51,919 nt of DNA from Candidatus Omnitrophota bacterium (GCA_029568995.1 JAKPYU010000080.1:1-51919), one strand, 5' to 3'; positions 1-8,770 are shown, numbered from the stretch's first letter. Program-made: numbers and translations. The notes: a model not told the origin generated them from the sequence alone.

Positions 1-169
1 GCCGTCTCCTTAGAAGGTGGAATGAGGCTGCTTGTGACGCCTCAGTACCTTAACAAGCCCATCTGACTGCGTCAAACGGTTCTATCGTCCGATCTATCCA
101 GGATTGCCTCGGATTTCACCGGGCCGTATAGTCCCCCGAACGATTCATTCTCAACCACGGAGAGATTCC
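1..169. other. Upstream region without a convincing gene
   Basis: No reading frame here has recognisable protein character. An in-frame ATG lies at 104, but the residues it would add before 170 look like untranslated leader, and a signal peptide starts cleanly at 170. The region presumably holds the leader and promoter of the methyltransferase gene; I could not pick a convincing -35/-10 pair. Confidence 0.5.
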
Positions 170-811
170 ATGATTCGACACCGATTCTCCTTAGCCTTGC
201 TGCTTCTTGCGTGCGCCGTTCCCGGTTGTTTTGCCCAGGAAAACAACCCTGCGAAGATGCAGGCGTTCCGCGAGGAGTTCCTGGCACAATTTCCATGGAC
301 AGATCTCTGCACAACCAGGGAGGATGCGCAGTTCCTTCGGATCATGGTAGCGAGTGCGCGGGCGCAGCGGGGAGTCGAAATCGGCTCGTTCACGGGATAC
401 GGAGCCATTCACATGGGGATGGCATTTGAACGCAACGGCGGGCATTTGTTCACCATGGAAATCGACCCCGACACCGCCCGCCAGTGCCGGGAGAATATCA
501 AGAAGGTCGGTCTCGAAAAGACCGTCACGGTGATGGAGGGCGACGCCCTGAAACTGATCCCCACCCTGGAGGGGCAATTCGATTTCGTGTTCATTGACGC
601 GAAAAAATCCGATTACTACAAGTATTTCCTCGCCCTCAAACCGATGTTGAAAGCGGGGGCGGTGATTGTGGCGGACAATGTCATCGTATCGGCAAACGAT
701 ATGAAGGACTTCCTTGATGCGATGAGAACCGATCCCGATTACGATATGGTAATCATTCGCTGCACCGATCAGAAGAAAGACGGCATGGCGGTGATCTGCA
801 AGGTCAAATAG
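170..811 (+). CDS. Exported class I SAM-dependent O-methyltransferase (caffeoyl-CoA OMT-like)
   Basis: A 213-residue protein. Residues 1-23 form a signal peptide: a basic start (MIRHRF), a Leu/Ala-rich core, then VPGC at 17-20, a weak lipobox, followed by FAQ. The rest is a class I methyltransferase of the caffeoyl-CoA O-methyltransferase group. The SAM-binding loop EIGSFTGYG is at 70-78, an acidic residue ends strand 2 (MEIDPD), FVFIDAKKSDYYKYF matches the family's metal/substrate region, and VADNV follows. ATG 170 is chosen over the in-frame ATG 104 because the signal peptide begins there. The fold and reaction class are clear. The acceptor is unknown, and export is odd because SAM is cytoplasmic. 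It stands alone, convergent with the next gene. Confidence 0.82.
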   Translation: MIRHRFSLALLLLACAVPGCFAQENNPAKMQAFREEFLAQFPWTDLCTTREDAQFLRIMVASARAQRGVEIGSFTGYGAIHMGMAFERNGGHLFTMEIDPDTARQCRENIKKVGLEKTVTVMEGDALKLIPTLEGQFDFVFIDAKKSDYYKYFLALKPMLKAGAVIVADNVIVSANDMKDFLDAMRTDPDYDMVIIRCTDQKKDGMAVICKVK

Positions 812-863
812 CAGACAGGACCGGTCTTTGTGCCTGCCCCGCGATGACTCGATCCGAAAAGAC

Positions 864-891
864 AAGGCGGGAGCTGGCGCTCCCGCACTCC
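864..891 (-). repeat. Short palindromic repeat, family 1, copy a
   Basis: Read on the minus strand this 28-nt element has an 8-bp perfect stem, GCGGGAGC / GCTCCCGC, around the loop GCCA, flanked by GGAGT and CTT. A second copy at 32077-32104 keeps flanks and stem length but swaps one stem base pair. It lies between two convergent genes and could also act as a transcription terminator, although no T-run follows. Confidence 0.75.
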
Positions 892-905
892 AAGGCCGTG
901 GATCT

Positions 906-2144
906 TTACCAATCCGTTACCGAACCATCATAAGCGTCATAGGTTTCCGGATTCCTCCAATCGTGGTCGATCTTGTCGGCAATGGCGTTTTCGTCTAACT
1001 CTATTCCCAATCCGGGTCCCGTGGGGATCGGGATGTAGCCGTTTTCGATCACAAACGGCTTCTTGAGATATCCGTCTCCCAGGTTGACTTGTTCCTGGCA
1101 CAGGAAATTCGGAATAGAAGCCGCAAGATGAAGCCCTGCGGCCAGCGAAATCGGTCCGAGCGGATTGTGCGGCGCAATCGCCACATAGTAGGCCTCGGCC
1201 ATTCCGGCGATGATCCGGCATTCGGTCAGCCCGCCCGCATGGCACAAATCCGGCTGAAGGATACTCGCCGCGCCTTTTTCCAGGATCTCGCGGAATCCCC
1301 ATTTTGTGAAAATGCGTTCCCCGGTAGCAATCGGAAGAAATGTGCCCCGTGCAATTTCCGCCATCACATCCACATTCTGGCACTGTACCGGCTCCTCGAT
1401 AAACATGGGCTGGTATGGTTCCAGCGCCTTAATCAGCAGTTTTGCGGTCTGGGGGCTGATTGCGCCGTGGAAGTCGATTCCGATATCAATATCCGGCCCG
1501 GCAGCCTCCCGAAGCGCCGCAAACTTCTCGGCACACTGCTGCACAAATCCCGGATTTTCCACAATCCTGGCGGGATTTTTGTTGCCCACACCGGTTTTGA
1601 ACGCTGTGAAGCCATTCGCGATCGACCTCTTGATGTCATCCGGTCGGCCTGCTCCGGTGTAGACCTTGACGCGGTCGCGGGTCGGCCCGCCGAACAACTC
1701 GTAAACCGGTACTCCCAATGCCTTGCCCTTGATATCCCAGAGGGCCTGGTCGATGCCGCTCAGCGCACTGGTCAGGATGGGGCCGCCCCGGTAGAACGCA
1801 TGACGGTAAATCGCCTGCCAGTGATGCGCGACCCGGCGAGGGTCTTGCCCGACCAGGTAGGGGGCGATTTCCTCGACTGCTGTGGCGCAGGTTTTTGAAC
1901 GGCCCTCGGTGATCGGCTCACCCAGCCCCACAATCCCGGCGTTCGTGTGTACCTTCAGGAAAAGCCACCGGGGTTTCAGCAGGAACGTCTCCAGCTTGGT
2001 GATCTTCAGCGGATCTTTCGGCTGGATGGGAGCGGACTCGGTCGATGCCGCTTCGCTGCTTTTCTCCAGGGCGATCAACGCACCGGTAGCTGCCGCGCCT
2101 AATGCACCTTGAAATACCGACCGACGGGAAATCTGCCTGTCCAT
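906..2144 (-). CDS. Tat-exported enolase-superfamily sugar-acid dehydratase (D-galactonate/mannonate dehydratase-like)
   Basis: A 412-residue mandelate racemase/muconate lactonizing enzyme superfamily member. Residues 6-27 are a twin-arginine signal (SRRSVF, then an Ala/Gly-rich core). The catalytic set matches the GalD/ManD group: DFH at 224-226, the metal ligand E250 in MFIEEP, GE at 275-276 and H326 in APHNPLGP. Such enzymes dehydrate aldonic acids to 2-keto-3-deoxy acids, and the Mg-binding acids are intact. AGGAG lies about 9 nt before the ATG. The Tat signal implies folding before export, common in planctomycete-like genomes but unusual in model bacteria. The tripartite carboxylate transporter about 1 kb downstream may handle a related acid. 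Exact substrate is inferred, not shown. Confidence 0.85.
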   Translation of the reverse strand: MDRQISRRSVFQGALGAAATGALIALEKSSEAASTESAPIQPKDPLKITKLETFLLKPRWLFLKVHTNAGIVGLGEPITEGRSKTCATAVEEIAPYLVGQDPRRVAHHWQAIYRHAFYRGGPILTSALSGIDQALWDIKGKALGVPVYELFGGPTRDRVKVYTGAGRPDDIKRSIANGFTAFKTGVGNKNPARIVENPGFVQQCAEKFAALREAAGPDIDIGIDFHGAISPQTAKLLIKALEPYQPMFIEEPVQCQNVDVMAEIARGTFLPIATGERIFTKWGFREILEKGAASILQPDLCHAGGLTECRIIAGMAEAYYVAIAPHNPLGPISLAAGLHLAASIPNFLCQEQVNLGDGYLKKPFVIENGYIPIPTGPGLGIELDENAIADKIDHDWRNPETYDAYDGSVTDW

Positions 2145-2271
2145 GGGATTCGATCTCCTATCTCGAGGAATATGTGGGAATCAATCCGGTTCCGAATCTC
2201 CGGTACAATAGCACATTTATCGCACGGCGGGGATTGGGGGACGGAAGATCAGGACTTGACCCGATGGTCCA

Positions 2272-2655
2272 CTATAGATCTTCTTCGGTGTGACGGATCG
2301 GCAAACGGCGCAGGCGGTATCGTGCATCTTCAACCACAACAACGGCCCCTTTTAGGATGTCCTCGGCACGTTGGTGAATCAAGTCGATCAACTTGAGAGT
2401 CACCGACGATGGGGTCTTGTCATGGAGACGAAAAACAATCACACTCGGAGATTCGGTCAGACCGGACGCCAACAAATCTCCAAAATCCAGATTGAACGTA
2501 AGGACAGTACGGCCTTCCTGCCTTGCCTTTTCGAGAATCTCCGGATCGGGAATCCGTTGCAATCCCTCATCGGTCAGATGAACCGTGTCGTGTCCCTCTT
2601 GCCGAAGAGCACGCACTGTGCTGATTGACACGCCCATATCCGCCAGGAACTTCAT
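2272..2655 (-). CDS. DUF5615 PIN-like protein, putative toxin
   Basis: A 127-residue protein of the DUF5615 / Mut7-C-like PIN family. It begins MKFLADMGVS, with an early Asp typical of the PIN active site, and continues with HTVHLTDEGL, a conserved-looking stretch after strand 2, and TFNLDFGDL, which carries another acidic residue. Families of this type are predicted RNases paired with DUF433 proteins. The ATG at 2655 overlaps the stop codon of the upstream DUF433 gene by one base (TGATG), which implies translational coupling; a TTG one codon earlier is less likely. Toxic activity is inferred from the pairing. Confidence 0.78.
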   Translation of the reverse strand: MKFLADMGVSISTVRALRQEGHDTVHLTDEGLQRIPDPEILEKARQEGRTVLTFNLDFGDLLASGLTESPSVIVFRLHDKTPSSVTLKLIDLIHQRAEDILKGAVVVVEDARYRLRRLPIRHTEEDL

Positions 2656-2882
2656 CAATGCCCCACCACAAGTGGATGAACCTCTTCCGATGCCAGAAAC
2701 GCCGCGTAATGGAGCGCCTGGCGGAGATCATCCGGCTCCAGACTCGGATATTCCGCCAGGATTTCCGAGACGGACATTCCATTCGCGACCAGGTTGACCA
2801 GGTGAGACACGGTGATTCGCATCCCTCGTATACAGGCGCGCCCCCCCATGATTTGCGGGTCGAAAGTAATCCGGTCAAACAT
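2655..2882 (-). CDS. DUF433 protein, putative antitoxin
   Basis: A 75-residue DUF433 protein. The family signature is clear: FDPQIMGGRACIRGMRI near the start, then VSHLVNLVANGMSVSEIL and EYPSLEPDDLRQALHYAA, which form the winged-helix/HTH-like part. DUF433 proteins often pair with DUF5615 or PIN proteins as the antitoxin and may repress their own operon. An open frame extends upstream on this strand to 3359, but that part is the shadow of tctC; the DUF433 domain begins exactly at the ATG at 2882. The gene order (antitoxin first, overlapping stop/start) fits a toxin-antitoxin operon. Confidence 0.82.
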   Translation of the reverse strand: MFDRITFDPQIMGGRACIRGMRITVSHLVNLVANGMSVSEILAEYPSLEPDDLRQALHYAAFLASEEVHPLVVGH

Positions 2883-3081
2883 GTTTGATCTCCTGTCTTG
2901 AACAGTCAGACACGATTCCATAAACAGCTTCGTATTTTTCAGGATTCCTGGCAAGCCTTCAAGCGAGCGCACGGAGCGGCAACTGTGCTGCGGCTCTCCA
3001 CTGCCTTGACCTTCCCAAGTTTCCTCCATAGAGTCTTGCAGTCTCCACTCAACAAGAAGAGTGGATCGGGAAGGATCAGAG

Positions 3082-4083
3082 ATGTCATCTGTCCGGAAAG
3101 CGAAGCAGAAGTTCTCCATCGGTGTGGTCAGTGTTTGCCTTGGAATGATTCTTATCGGTTGCGGCCAGGGGCGGGAAGAGTCCCCGGATGAGTTCCCAAG
3201 CCGCGCCATACAGATCATCTGTCCCTGGGGAGCGGGTGGCGGTACGGATACGGTGAGCCGAATCTGCGCCAAAGGATTGCAGGAAGTGCTCGGCGCGCGG
3301 GTCAATGTGATCAACGAGGCCGGTGGCGCGGGTGTCAGCGGACATGCCGCCGGTGCCAAAGCAAAACCGGATGGCTACACCCTGACTATGCTCACCGCTG
3401 AAATCGACATGATGCACTGGCGGGGGCTGACGGATGTGGGGCCGACGAATTTCGAGCCGATTATGATTATGAATAAAGTATGCGGCTCGATTTTCGTTCG
3501 GGAGAATTCGCCCTGGCAGACGATGCAGGATTTGCGGAATGCCGTGCAGGAGAATCCCGGCAAGTTTACCGCATCGGGCACGGCGAAAGGCGGAATCTGG
3601 CATCTGGCGTGTGCCGCCTGGCTCAGTGCTTGCGGCCTGTCGCCGGACGCGCTCACCTGGGTTCCGAGCACCGGCGCAGCGGCGGGGCTTCAGCAGCTGA
3701 TCAGCGAGGGGATCGACGTCGTGTTCTGTTCTCCCGCTGAAGGGAAACCGTTGCTCGATGCCGGAAAAGTCCGCCTGATCGCGATTCTCAGCAGCGAGCG
3801 CAACCCGATGTTCCCCGATGTGCCGACCTGTGTGGAGCAGGGCGTCAACGCCGAAATCTACGGCTGGGCGGGACTCGCCGCTCCCATCGGAACACCGCAA
3901 CCCATCCTCAATCGTCTGGAGGATGCCCTGCAAGAGGTTGCTGCCACAAAGGATTTTGAGACCTCAATGCACAATGTGGGATTCCTCGTGGATACCGAGA
4001 ATGCTCAACGATTCCGCGAAATCCTTCAGGCGGATGACATCCAGTTCGGTCAGTTGCTGAAAGATGCGGGGATTGTGGAATGA
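3082..4083 (+). CDS. tctC: Tripartite tricarboxylate transporter substrate-binding lipoprotein (TctC/Bug family)
   Basis: A 333-residue periplasmic binding protein. The signal peptide ends in a lipobox LIGC (Cys27), so it should be a lipoprotein. The mature part opens with FPSRAIQIICPWGAGGGTD, the hallmark of Bug/TctC proteins, which bind carboxylates such as citrate, glutarate or aromatic acids. The ATG at 3082 has AAGGA six bases upstream; a GTG at 3061 is in frame but would put charged residues before the signal. It overlaps tctB by 4 nt (ATGA), and tctA follows, so the transporter is complete. The ligand cannot be told from sequence. Confidence 0.93.
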   Translation: MSSVRKAKQKFSIGVVSVCLGMILIGCGQGREESPDEFPSRAIQIICPWGAGGGTDTVSRICAKGLQEVLGARVNVINEAGGAGVSGHAAGAKAKPDGYTLTMLTAEIDMMHWRGLTDVGPTNFEPIMIMNKVCGSIFVRENSPWQTMQDLRNAVQENPGKFTASGTAKGGIWHLACAAWLSACGLSPDALTWVPSTGAAAGLQQLISEGIDVVFCSPAEGKPLLDAGKVRLIAILSSERNPMFPDVPTCVEQGVNAEIYGWAGLAAPIGTPQPILNRLEDALQEVAATKDFETSMHNVGFLVDTENAQRFREILQADDIQFGQLLKDAGIVE

Positions 4084-4520
4084 GGAACGACCGGATTTTA
4101 GGAGCGCTGGTTCTGATTGCGGGCATTGTTCTCTACGCGGCGACTGCCCATTTCCCCGGCGCGGCGAGCAATCGCCCCGGCCCCGCATTTCTTCCAAGAG
4201 TCCTCGCCGTTCTGTTTGCTGTCTCCGGTTTTCTGTTGATTCTTTATCGAAAACCGACCGTGAATGACGCGAGTGAGAATCAACCCCGAAATCGGTTCAA
4301 AGTTGTTGCCATGATTGCCGGACTCGTGCTGTATTCGATGATCGCCGACACCACTGGTTTTTTGATTGCGGGCGGATGTCTGACCTTCGGATTCTGTTCG
4401 CTTCTGGGCAATTCCTGGCGGGTCGGCCTTGTGGTTACCGTGGTTCTGGTTCCATTCATCTATACCATTTTCTCGACCGTGTTAGGTGTTGTCCTTCCGG
4501 TTGGATGGCTGGGATGGTGA
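4080..4520 (+). CDS. tctB: Tripartite tricarboxylate transporter small membrane subunit (TctB)
   Basis: A 146-residue membrane protein with about four hydrophobic segments (near residues 7-25, 38-58, 76-96 and 110-140), the usual size and topology of TctB. TctB sequences diverge strongly, so the call rests mainly on position between tctC and tctA, topology and length. Start and stop overlaps on both sides suggest translational coupling in a single operon. Confidence 0.88.
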   Translation: MRNDRILGALVLIAGIVLYAATAHFPGAASNRPGPAFLPRVLAVLFAVSGFLLILYRKPTVNDASENQPRNRFKVVAMIAGLVLYSMIADTTGFLIAGGCLTFGFCSLLGNSWRVGLVVTVVLVPFIYTIFSTVLGVVLPVGWLGW

Positions 4521-4521
4521 T

Positions 4522-6000
4522 GTGATTGCCGACGCCTTCGCCCTCGTATTTCAGCCTTCCATTCTCCTGGTCATGGCCGTTTCCGGGTTGTATGGATTGT
4601 TTGTCGGTTCGGTTCCGGGACTGACCGCGACCATGGCCGTTGCCCTGATGGTTCCGTTTACCTTCTACATGGACCCTGTTCCGGCCCTGGCGGCGATTGT
4701 GACCATGGAGGCCATGGCGATCTTCGCAGGCGACATTCCGGGAGCCTTGGTGCGAATCCCCGGTACGCCGTCTTCAGCCGCATATACGGATGATGCTTAC
4801 GCGCTCACTCAAAAAGGCCGGGCGCAATCGGTTCTGGGGGTGTGCCTCATTTTCTCCGTTTTGGGAGGCCTGTTCGGCTCCGTGGTGTTGATGATCGCCG
4901 CGCCCCTGCTGGCTACTTTCGCGCTTCAATTCACCAGCTATGAATACTTCTGGCTGGCACTATTGGGATTAAGCTGCGCCGCTCTTGTTGCGAAAGGTTC
5001 GCCGCTCAAAGGGGCAATTTCTCTGGGGATCGGCTTATTCCTCTCCACAGTCGGCCTGGACCCGGTGGACGGATACGCCCGGTTCACCTTCGGCTATTCG
5101 GACCTGGTGGGGGGCGTGAGTTTCATTCCGGCGATGATCGGTTTGTTCGGACTCTCCGAGGTGATTCGGAATCTTCTTCGTTCCGATGTGGAAATTCGCA
5201 TCCCTCAAACGGAAAGGCACGGCGTGTTGGTCGAAGTGTTTCGCCTGCTCGGGAGACGGAAGAAGAGTCTCTTGCGGTCCGCCTCATTGGGGACCGGAAT
5301 CGGCGCACTTCCCGGAGCCGGGGCGGATATCGCCGCCTGGATCTCGTTCGGTGTGTCGAAACGGTGCTCGGATACCCCGGAGGAATACGGTCAGGGCAGC
5401 CTGGAGGGGGTGGGAGATGCCACCGCCGCGAATAACTCCGCTGTGGCAGGTGCGTGGGTTCCCGCGCTGGTCTTCGGCATTCCGGGCGATACCGTCACGG
5501 CGATTGCTATCGGTGTGTTGTTGATGAAAGGTCTCCAGCCGGGTCCCGCCATCTTTGAACGGCAGCCGGAACTCCTCTATGCCGTGTATATTGTATTCTT
5601 TCTCGCCAATCTCCTACTGCTTCCATTCGGTTATCTGGCCATCCTCGCCGGTAGACGGGTGGTGACGATGCCACGCCGAATCCTTCTACCGGGTATCCTG
5701 CTTTTCTGCGTGGTCGGTTCCTTTGCGATCAACCACAGCACATTCGATATCGGCGTGATGATTGTGATGGGCCTTCTGGGATACTACCTGGAGGCGAACG
5801 AGGTCCCCATCGGTCCGATTGTCCTGGGCCTGGTGCTCGGCCCGATGATCGAACATCATTTCATGAACAGCCTGATCAAATCCCAGGGCAGCCTGGCGCA
5901 GTTCTTTACCCGCCCCGTTGCCGGTGTATTGGGGATTCTCTGCCTGGTGATGTGGTTCTATCCCTTCATCTCTTATGTCAGGAGATGGAGAAAAACCTGA
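4522..6000 (+). CDS. tctA: Tripartite tricarboxylate transporter large permease (TctA)
   Basis: A 492-residue permease with about 11-12 hydrophobic segments and the TctA motifs: VGSVPGLTAT near residue 30, GDIPGALVRIPGTPSSA with DAYAL just after, and later ALPGAGADIAAWISFG and VFGIPGD. It drives uptake of the acid captured by TctC using the ion gradient. The start is uncertain. A GTG at 4486 is in frame but lies inside tctB; the GTG at 4522, just after the tctB stop, gives a normal N-terminus and is preferred. The C-terminus ends in a basic tail. Confidence 0.92.
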   Translation: MIADAFALVFQPSILLVMAVSGLYGLFVGSVPGLTATMAVALMVPFTFYMDPVPALAAIVTMEAMAIFAGDIPGALVRIPGTPSSAAYTDDAYALTQKGRAQSVLGVCLIFSVLGGLFGSVVLMIAAPLLATFALQFTSYEYFWLALLGLSCAALVAKGSPLKGAISLGIGLFLSTVGLDPVDGYARFTFGYSDLVGGVSFIPAMIGLFGLSEVIRNLLRSDVEIRIPQTERHGVLVEVFRLLGRRKKSLLRSASLGTGIGALPGAGADIAAWISFGVSKRCSDTPEEYGQGSLEGVGDATAANNSAVAGAWVPALVFGIPGDTVTAIAIGVLLMKGLQPGPAIFERQPELLYAVYIVFFLANLLLLPFGYLAILAGRRVVTMPRRILLPGILLFCVVGSFAINHSTFDIGVMIVMGLLGYYLEANEVPIGPIVLGLVLGPMIEHHFMNSLIKSQGSLAQFFTRPVAGVLGILCLVMWFYPFISYVRRWRKT

Positions 6001-6058
6001 TCGTATTTGGCATCCCGTAATAGATATGTCTTTGCGGAGATTCCTGACATTCGTTCGG

Positions 6059-6079
6059 AATAACAACGGACTTGTTATT
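6059..6079. terminator. Weak hairpin between convergent genes
   Basis: AATAACAA and TTGTTATT form an 8-bp perfect stem with a 5-nt loop in the 127-nt gap between tctA and the MFS gene, which point at each other. The stem is AT-rich, so termination would be weak. Just after it, 6094-6121 resembles the dispersed motif 'tcatttcgaccgaaggg' found in many uncultured genomes. Confidence 0.35.
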
Positions 6080-6127
6080 TCGAACCCCTTCCCTGTCATT
6101 TCGACCGAAGGGAGAAATCTCCGTCGG

Positions 6128-7402
6128 TTATTTCTGAACCGGACTGCGCACAGCACCCGGTGTTCTTCCGCCCATGAACCTGAAAACACCCCCCAGCAAT
6201 AGAATTCCAAAGAAAAGATAAATCATAGATGTTGCGCTCAGGCAAGTGCTCATCCCGAAACGCTGGGAAGCGGCTGCGATGGAGACCGTTGCAATCCCGC
6301 CGCCGAACCAGCCGATTGAGTTCATTACACCCACTGCCGTTGCGCGACGTTCCACCGGAACTACATCATGCAGCGATGCCCAGATATTCGCGTCGTATAT
6401 TCCCTTGAAAAACCCGAAACAGGCCAATGCAAGGACCAGAATGGGGACATGTAACGTCCATCCCACGGCGAAAATAAACGGAACGCCACAGAAGAGACCG
6501 AAAGACTGGGTCATCATGCGTCCCCCACGCCATCGCCGGACCATGTAATCCGCCAGCATCCCACCGCAGAGCACTCCCAATACCGATCCTACCTGCAGAT
6601 AGGCCGTGGCGTTGAATCCTGCCATCGAAAGACTCATTTGAAACTTGTCGTACAGAAACTTCGGTGTCCAGACCAGGTAGATCATCGCGACAAAATTGGC
6701 GCCGACGAAGACGGCAGTCAGAATCCATACCATCGGGATTTTGTAGAGTCCGACAATGCTCATCAGAATCTGCCCAATGCCTTCCGATTTCTTATCATCC
6801 CGATCATCGGGAGAAGACGCGAGGATGTCCTCCCGACTGGGTTCTTTGAGCAGAAACACAAGTACGAGAGCAAAGAATATACCGCCGAATCCGAGCACGA
6901 GAAACGATGACTGCCATCCGTAATGCTGTCCCATCCAGCCCCCCAGCCAGCCTCCCGCCACGGTTCCTGCATACACGCTGGATTGATGGATCCCCATCGC
7001 GCGCGAACGAGTCTCTTTCCCATGATAACTACTGATCATCGACATCGCAGCAGGAAAATAAAATGCTTCTCCGAATCCTTCCACGGCACGCAAAGTCACC
7101 AGCTGCCAGTATTCTCTTGAAAAAGCGAATAACACCGTAATGATGGACCAGAAGAAAAATCCGGATAAAATGACCGCTTTTCGGCTGAACCGATCCCCCA
7201 CCATCCCCGCGATCCACCCGAATCCGGCATAGACCCACATGAAGGCCGATGCGACCAGGCCTAATTGAACATCGGTCAGACCGACTTCGGTTTTCAACAG
7301 AGGAAAAACGGAAAAAATACTCTGCCGATCCGCATAATTAAAAAAGCAAATAAACCACAGCATTACCACAACCGCCCATTTATATGTATCTTTTCTCATC
7401 AT
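6128..7402 (-). CDS. MFS transporter, ExuT/anion:cation symporter-like
   Basis: A 424-residue major facilitator with about 12 membrane segments. The N-terminus has the pattern of the anion:cation symporter group (FNYADRQSIFSVFPLL), followed by GWIAGMVGDRFSRKAV, the loop 2-3 signature G-x3-D-R-x-x-R. Members often take up hexuronates, galactonate, glucarate or phthalate. A charged loop around residues 195-215 separates the two halves. In this context it may bring in a sugar acid or sugar, alongside the TTT transporter. It is transcribed in the same direction as the URO-D gene, about 240 nt away, with palindromic repeats between them. Confidence 0.85.
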   Translation of the reverse strand: MMRKDTYKWAVVVMLWFICFFNYADRQSIFSVFPLLKTEVGLTDVQLGLVASAFMWVYAGFGWIAGMVGDRFSRKAVILSGFFFWSIITVLFAFSREYWQLVTLRAVEGFGEAFYFPAAMSMISSYHGKETRSRAMGIHQSSVYAGTVAGGWLGGWMGQHYGWQSSFLVLGFGGIFFALVLVFLLKEPSREDILASSPDDRDDKKSEGIGQILMSIVGLYKIPMVWILTAVFVGANFVAMIYLVWTPKFLYDKFQMSLSMAGFNATAYLQVGSVLGVLCGGMLADYMVRRWRGGRMMTQSFGLFCGVPFIFAVGWTLHVPILVLALACFGFFKGIYDANIWASLHDVVPVERRATAVGVMNSIGWFGGGIATVSIAAASQRFGMSTCLSATSMIYLFFGILLLGGVFRFMGGRTPGAVRSPVQK

Positions 7403-7502
7403 GCGCTAATTCTCCAAATCGTGTTGTCTATCCCCGTCCCGTCAGCCGTTTGCCATTCTACTGATCGGGGATTCCCCCTCTGCCGTTGGCGGAGGATCCA
7501 TT

Positions 7503-7537
7503 CTCCCCCTCCCTCCGGGAGAGGGTTGGGGTGAGGG
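7503..7537 (+). repeat. REP-like repeat with GGGAGAGGGTTGGGGTGAGGG core, copy 1
   Basis: The element carries a CT-rich left arm, CCGGGAGAGGG and the tail TTGGGGTGAGGG. The same element recurs at 13991-14026 and 35823-35857, and in inverted orientation at 26195-26227. All copies are intergenic. Confidence 0.85.
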
Positions 7538-7548
7538 AAATTCCAGGT

Positions 7549-7570
7549 GGAACAGGCCTCCAGCCTGTGG
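7549..7570 (+). repeat. Palindromic repeat, family 2, copy a
   Basis: The core is ACAGGC and GCCTGT around CTCCA, flanked by GGA and GG. It aligns without gaps over 22 nt to 35898-35919. Between the copies one stem pair changes from A-T to C-G. Confidence 0.6.
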
Positions 7571-7645
7571 TCTGGGGCATTGGACCCTACCATGCCCCTT
7601 CTTTCCCCGTCAAGGCATAAACAAGTGCCCGTGCCCGGCGGACCT

Positions 7646-8770
7646 TCAAAACCGCCCCTGTTCTTCAACCAGATCCCGCATGATCCGCATGCGGTCTTCC
7701 ACCGCGCCCGGTGGCACCTGATCCCCCGCCGCCGCAATCAGACGCGGGCTTCGCTTCCGCAATTCCAACCATCGCATAACCGCACGAATGAATTCTTCTT
7801 CCCTCGCATCCGGCAACCAGAGTCCCGGTGAAATTCCACCAGATAAGATGAATTCATCACCCGCTTCCTCCCGGCATTCCTCCGGCGTAAGATCGCCCGC
7901 CAGGCCCGGAGTGATCGCATCCCCACAGTCCGCGCCGGTCTCTCGGATCATTCCGATGCTTCCGCGCAACCTGCCGTCGATATGCACCGCCACGAATTTC
8001 CCGGCAGCGTGCAGTCGCCGAATCGCCTCCACGTAGTAATCTCGCGACCACTCCGCAAAGAAATGCGGCGGCTGAATATCCGAAGAGAAATTGTCGCCCA
8101 TCACAATAATCTCCGCAGGCGACTCTGCCAGCAAGTCAATCAAATCGAGTTGGCACGCATGAATGGAATCGACGACTCCCCTCATCACCTCCGGCTGTTC
8201 GAATGCGGCGAGGATCGTATTCTCCACCCCCATCCAGAGGTTCATCAGCATCCCCACGGCGCTGTATCCTGACGGCATATATACCACACCGCATTCCCCG
8301 ATTGCATCCGCCCAGGCCCGATATCGATCCCAGTGGGGATGAAATGTCCGGTTGGACATCGCATATTGAAATATCCTCAAGTCGCTCTCGTCTCGAATCC
8401 CCCAGCGGACAATAGGCCAGGAATACGATGACTCGTTCCACCGTCGCACACGCCGAATAGTCCCCAATGGCGTGGCGATTTCCCAGAGGATCTCCGGAAT
8501 GCCATCCCGCATTTCTTTGCGGACCGTGACCGACACATCTTCGGGATATTCCTCGGACCAGAATGCCGCATTGTTGGCAATGTAGAACCCGACTTCTTCC
8601 TTGCGGTGATATCCGATCAATTCATGATCCGGTTCGATGTACGGACAACTGAGATCCCAGGGCAATCGCAACCGGTGATAAAACCAGTGGGACAGGTCCA
8701 GCATGAACGGAACGGTGTCGAGAATCTGTCCCTCATAAACCCGGAGAATTCTTTCCCGCAAAGCAGCCAT
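7646..8770 (-). CDS. Uroporphyrinogen decarboxylase-like (URO-D superfamily) enzyme
   Basis: A 374-residue cytoplasmic protein of the URO-D/cobalamin-methyltransferase superfamily, judged by the TIM-barrel pattern: PSGYSAVGMLMNLW, IHACQLDLIDLLAESPAEIIVMGDNF, HFFAEWSRDYY, VAVHIDGRL and ETGADCGDAITPGLAGDLTPEE, which is the usual C-terminal 'his-x-x-G-x-hhh-GADG' order. Members near Gfo/Idh genes in environmental bacteria rarely act in haem synthesis; they probably demethylate or otherwise act on small molecules. An open frame runs upstream to 8899, but ATG 8770 (MAALRERIL) is the natural start. It is divergent from the Gfo/Idh operon, sharing a 149-nt promoter region. Substrate unknown. Confidence 0.75.
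   Translation of the reverse strand: MAALRERILRVYEGQILDTVPFMLDLSHWFYHRLRLPWDLSCPYIEPDHELIGYHRKEEVGFYIANNAAFWSEEYPEDVSVTVRKEMRDGIPEILWEIATPLGTIRRVRRWNESSYSWPIVRWGIRDESDLRIFQYAMSNRTFHPHWDRYRAWADAIGECGVVYMPSGYSAVGMLMNLWMGVENTILAAFEQPEVMRGVVDSIHACQLDLIDLLAESPAEIIVMGDNFSSDIQPPHFFAEWSRDYYVEAIRRLHAAGKFVAVHIDGRLRGSIGMIRETGADCGDAITPGLAGDLTPEECREEAGDEFILSGGISPGLWLPDAREEEFIRAVMRWLELRKRSPRLIAAAGDQVPPGAVEDRMRIMRDLVEEQGRF

Noticed and set aside
2256-2285. TTGACC...TATAGA considered as a promoter
   Set aside because: The spacing between the hexamers is only 11 nt and no plus-strand gene follows.
2655-3359. 234-codon minus-strand frame extending past the DUF433 domain
   Set aside because: The N-terminal two thirds is antisense to tctC; the DUF433 domain begins exactly at the ATG at 2882.
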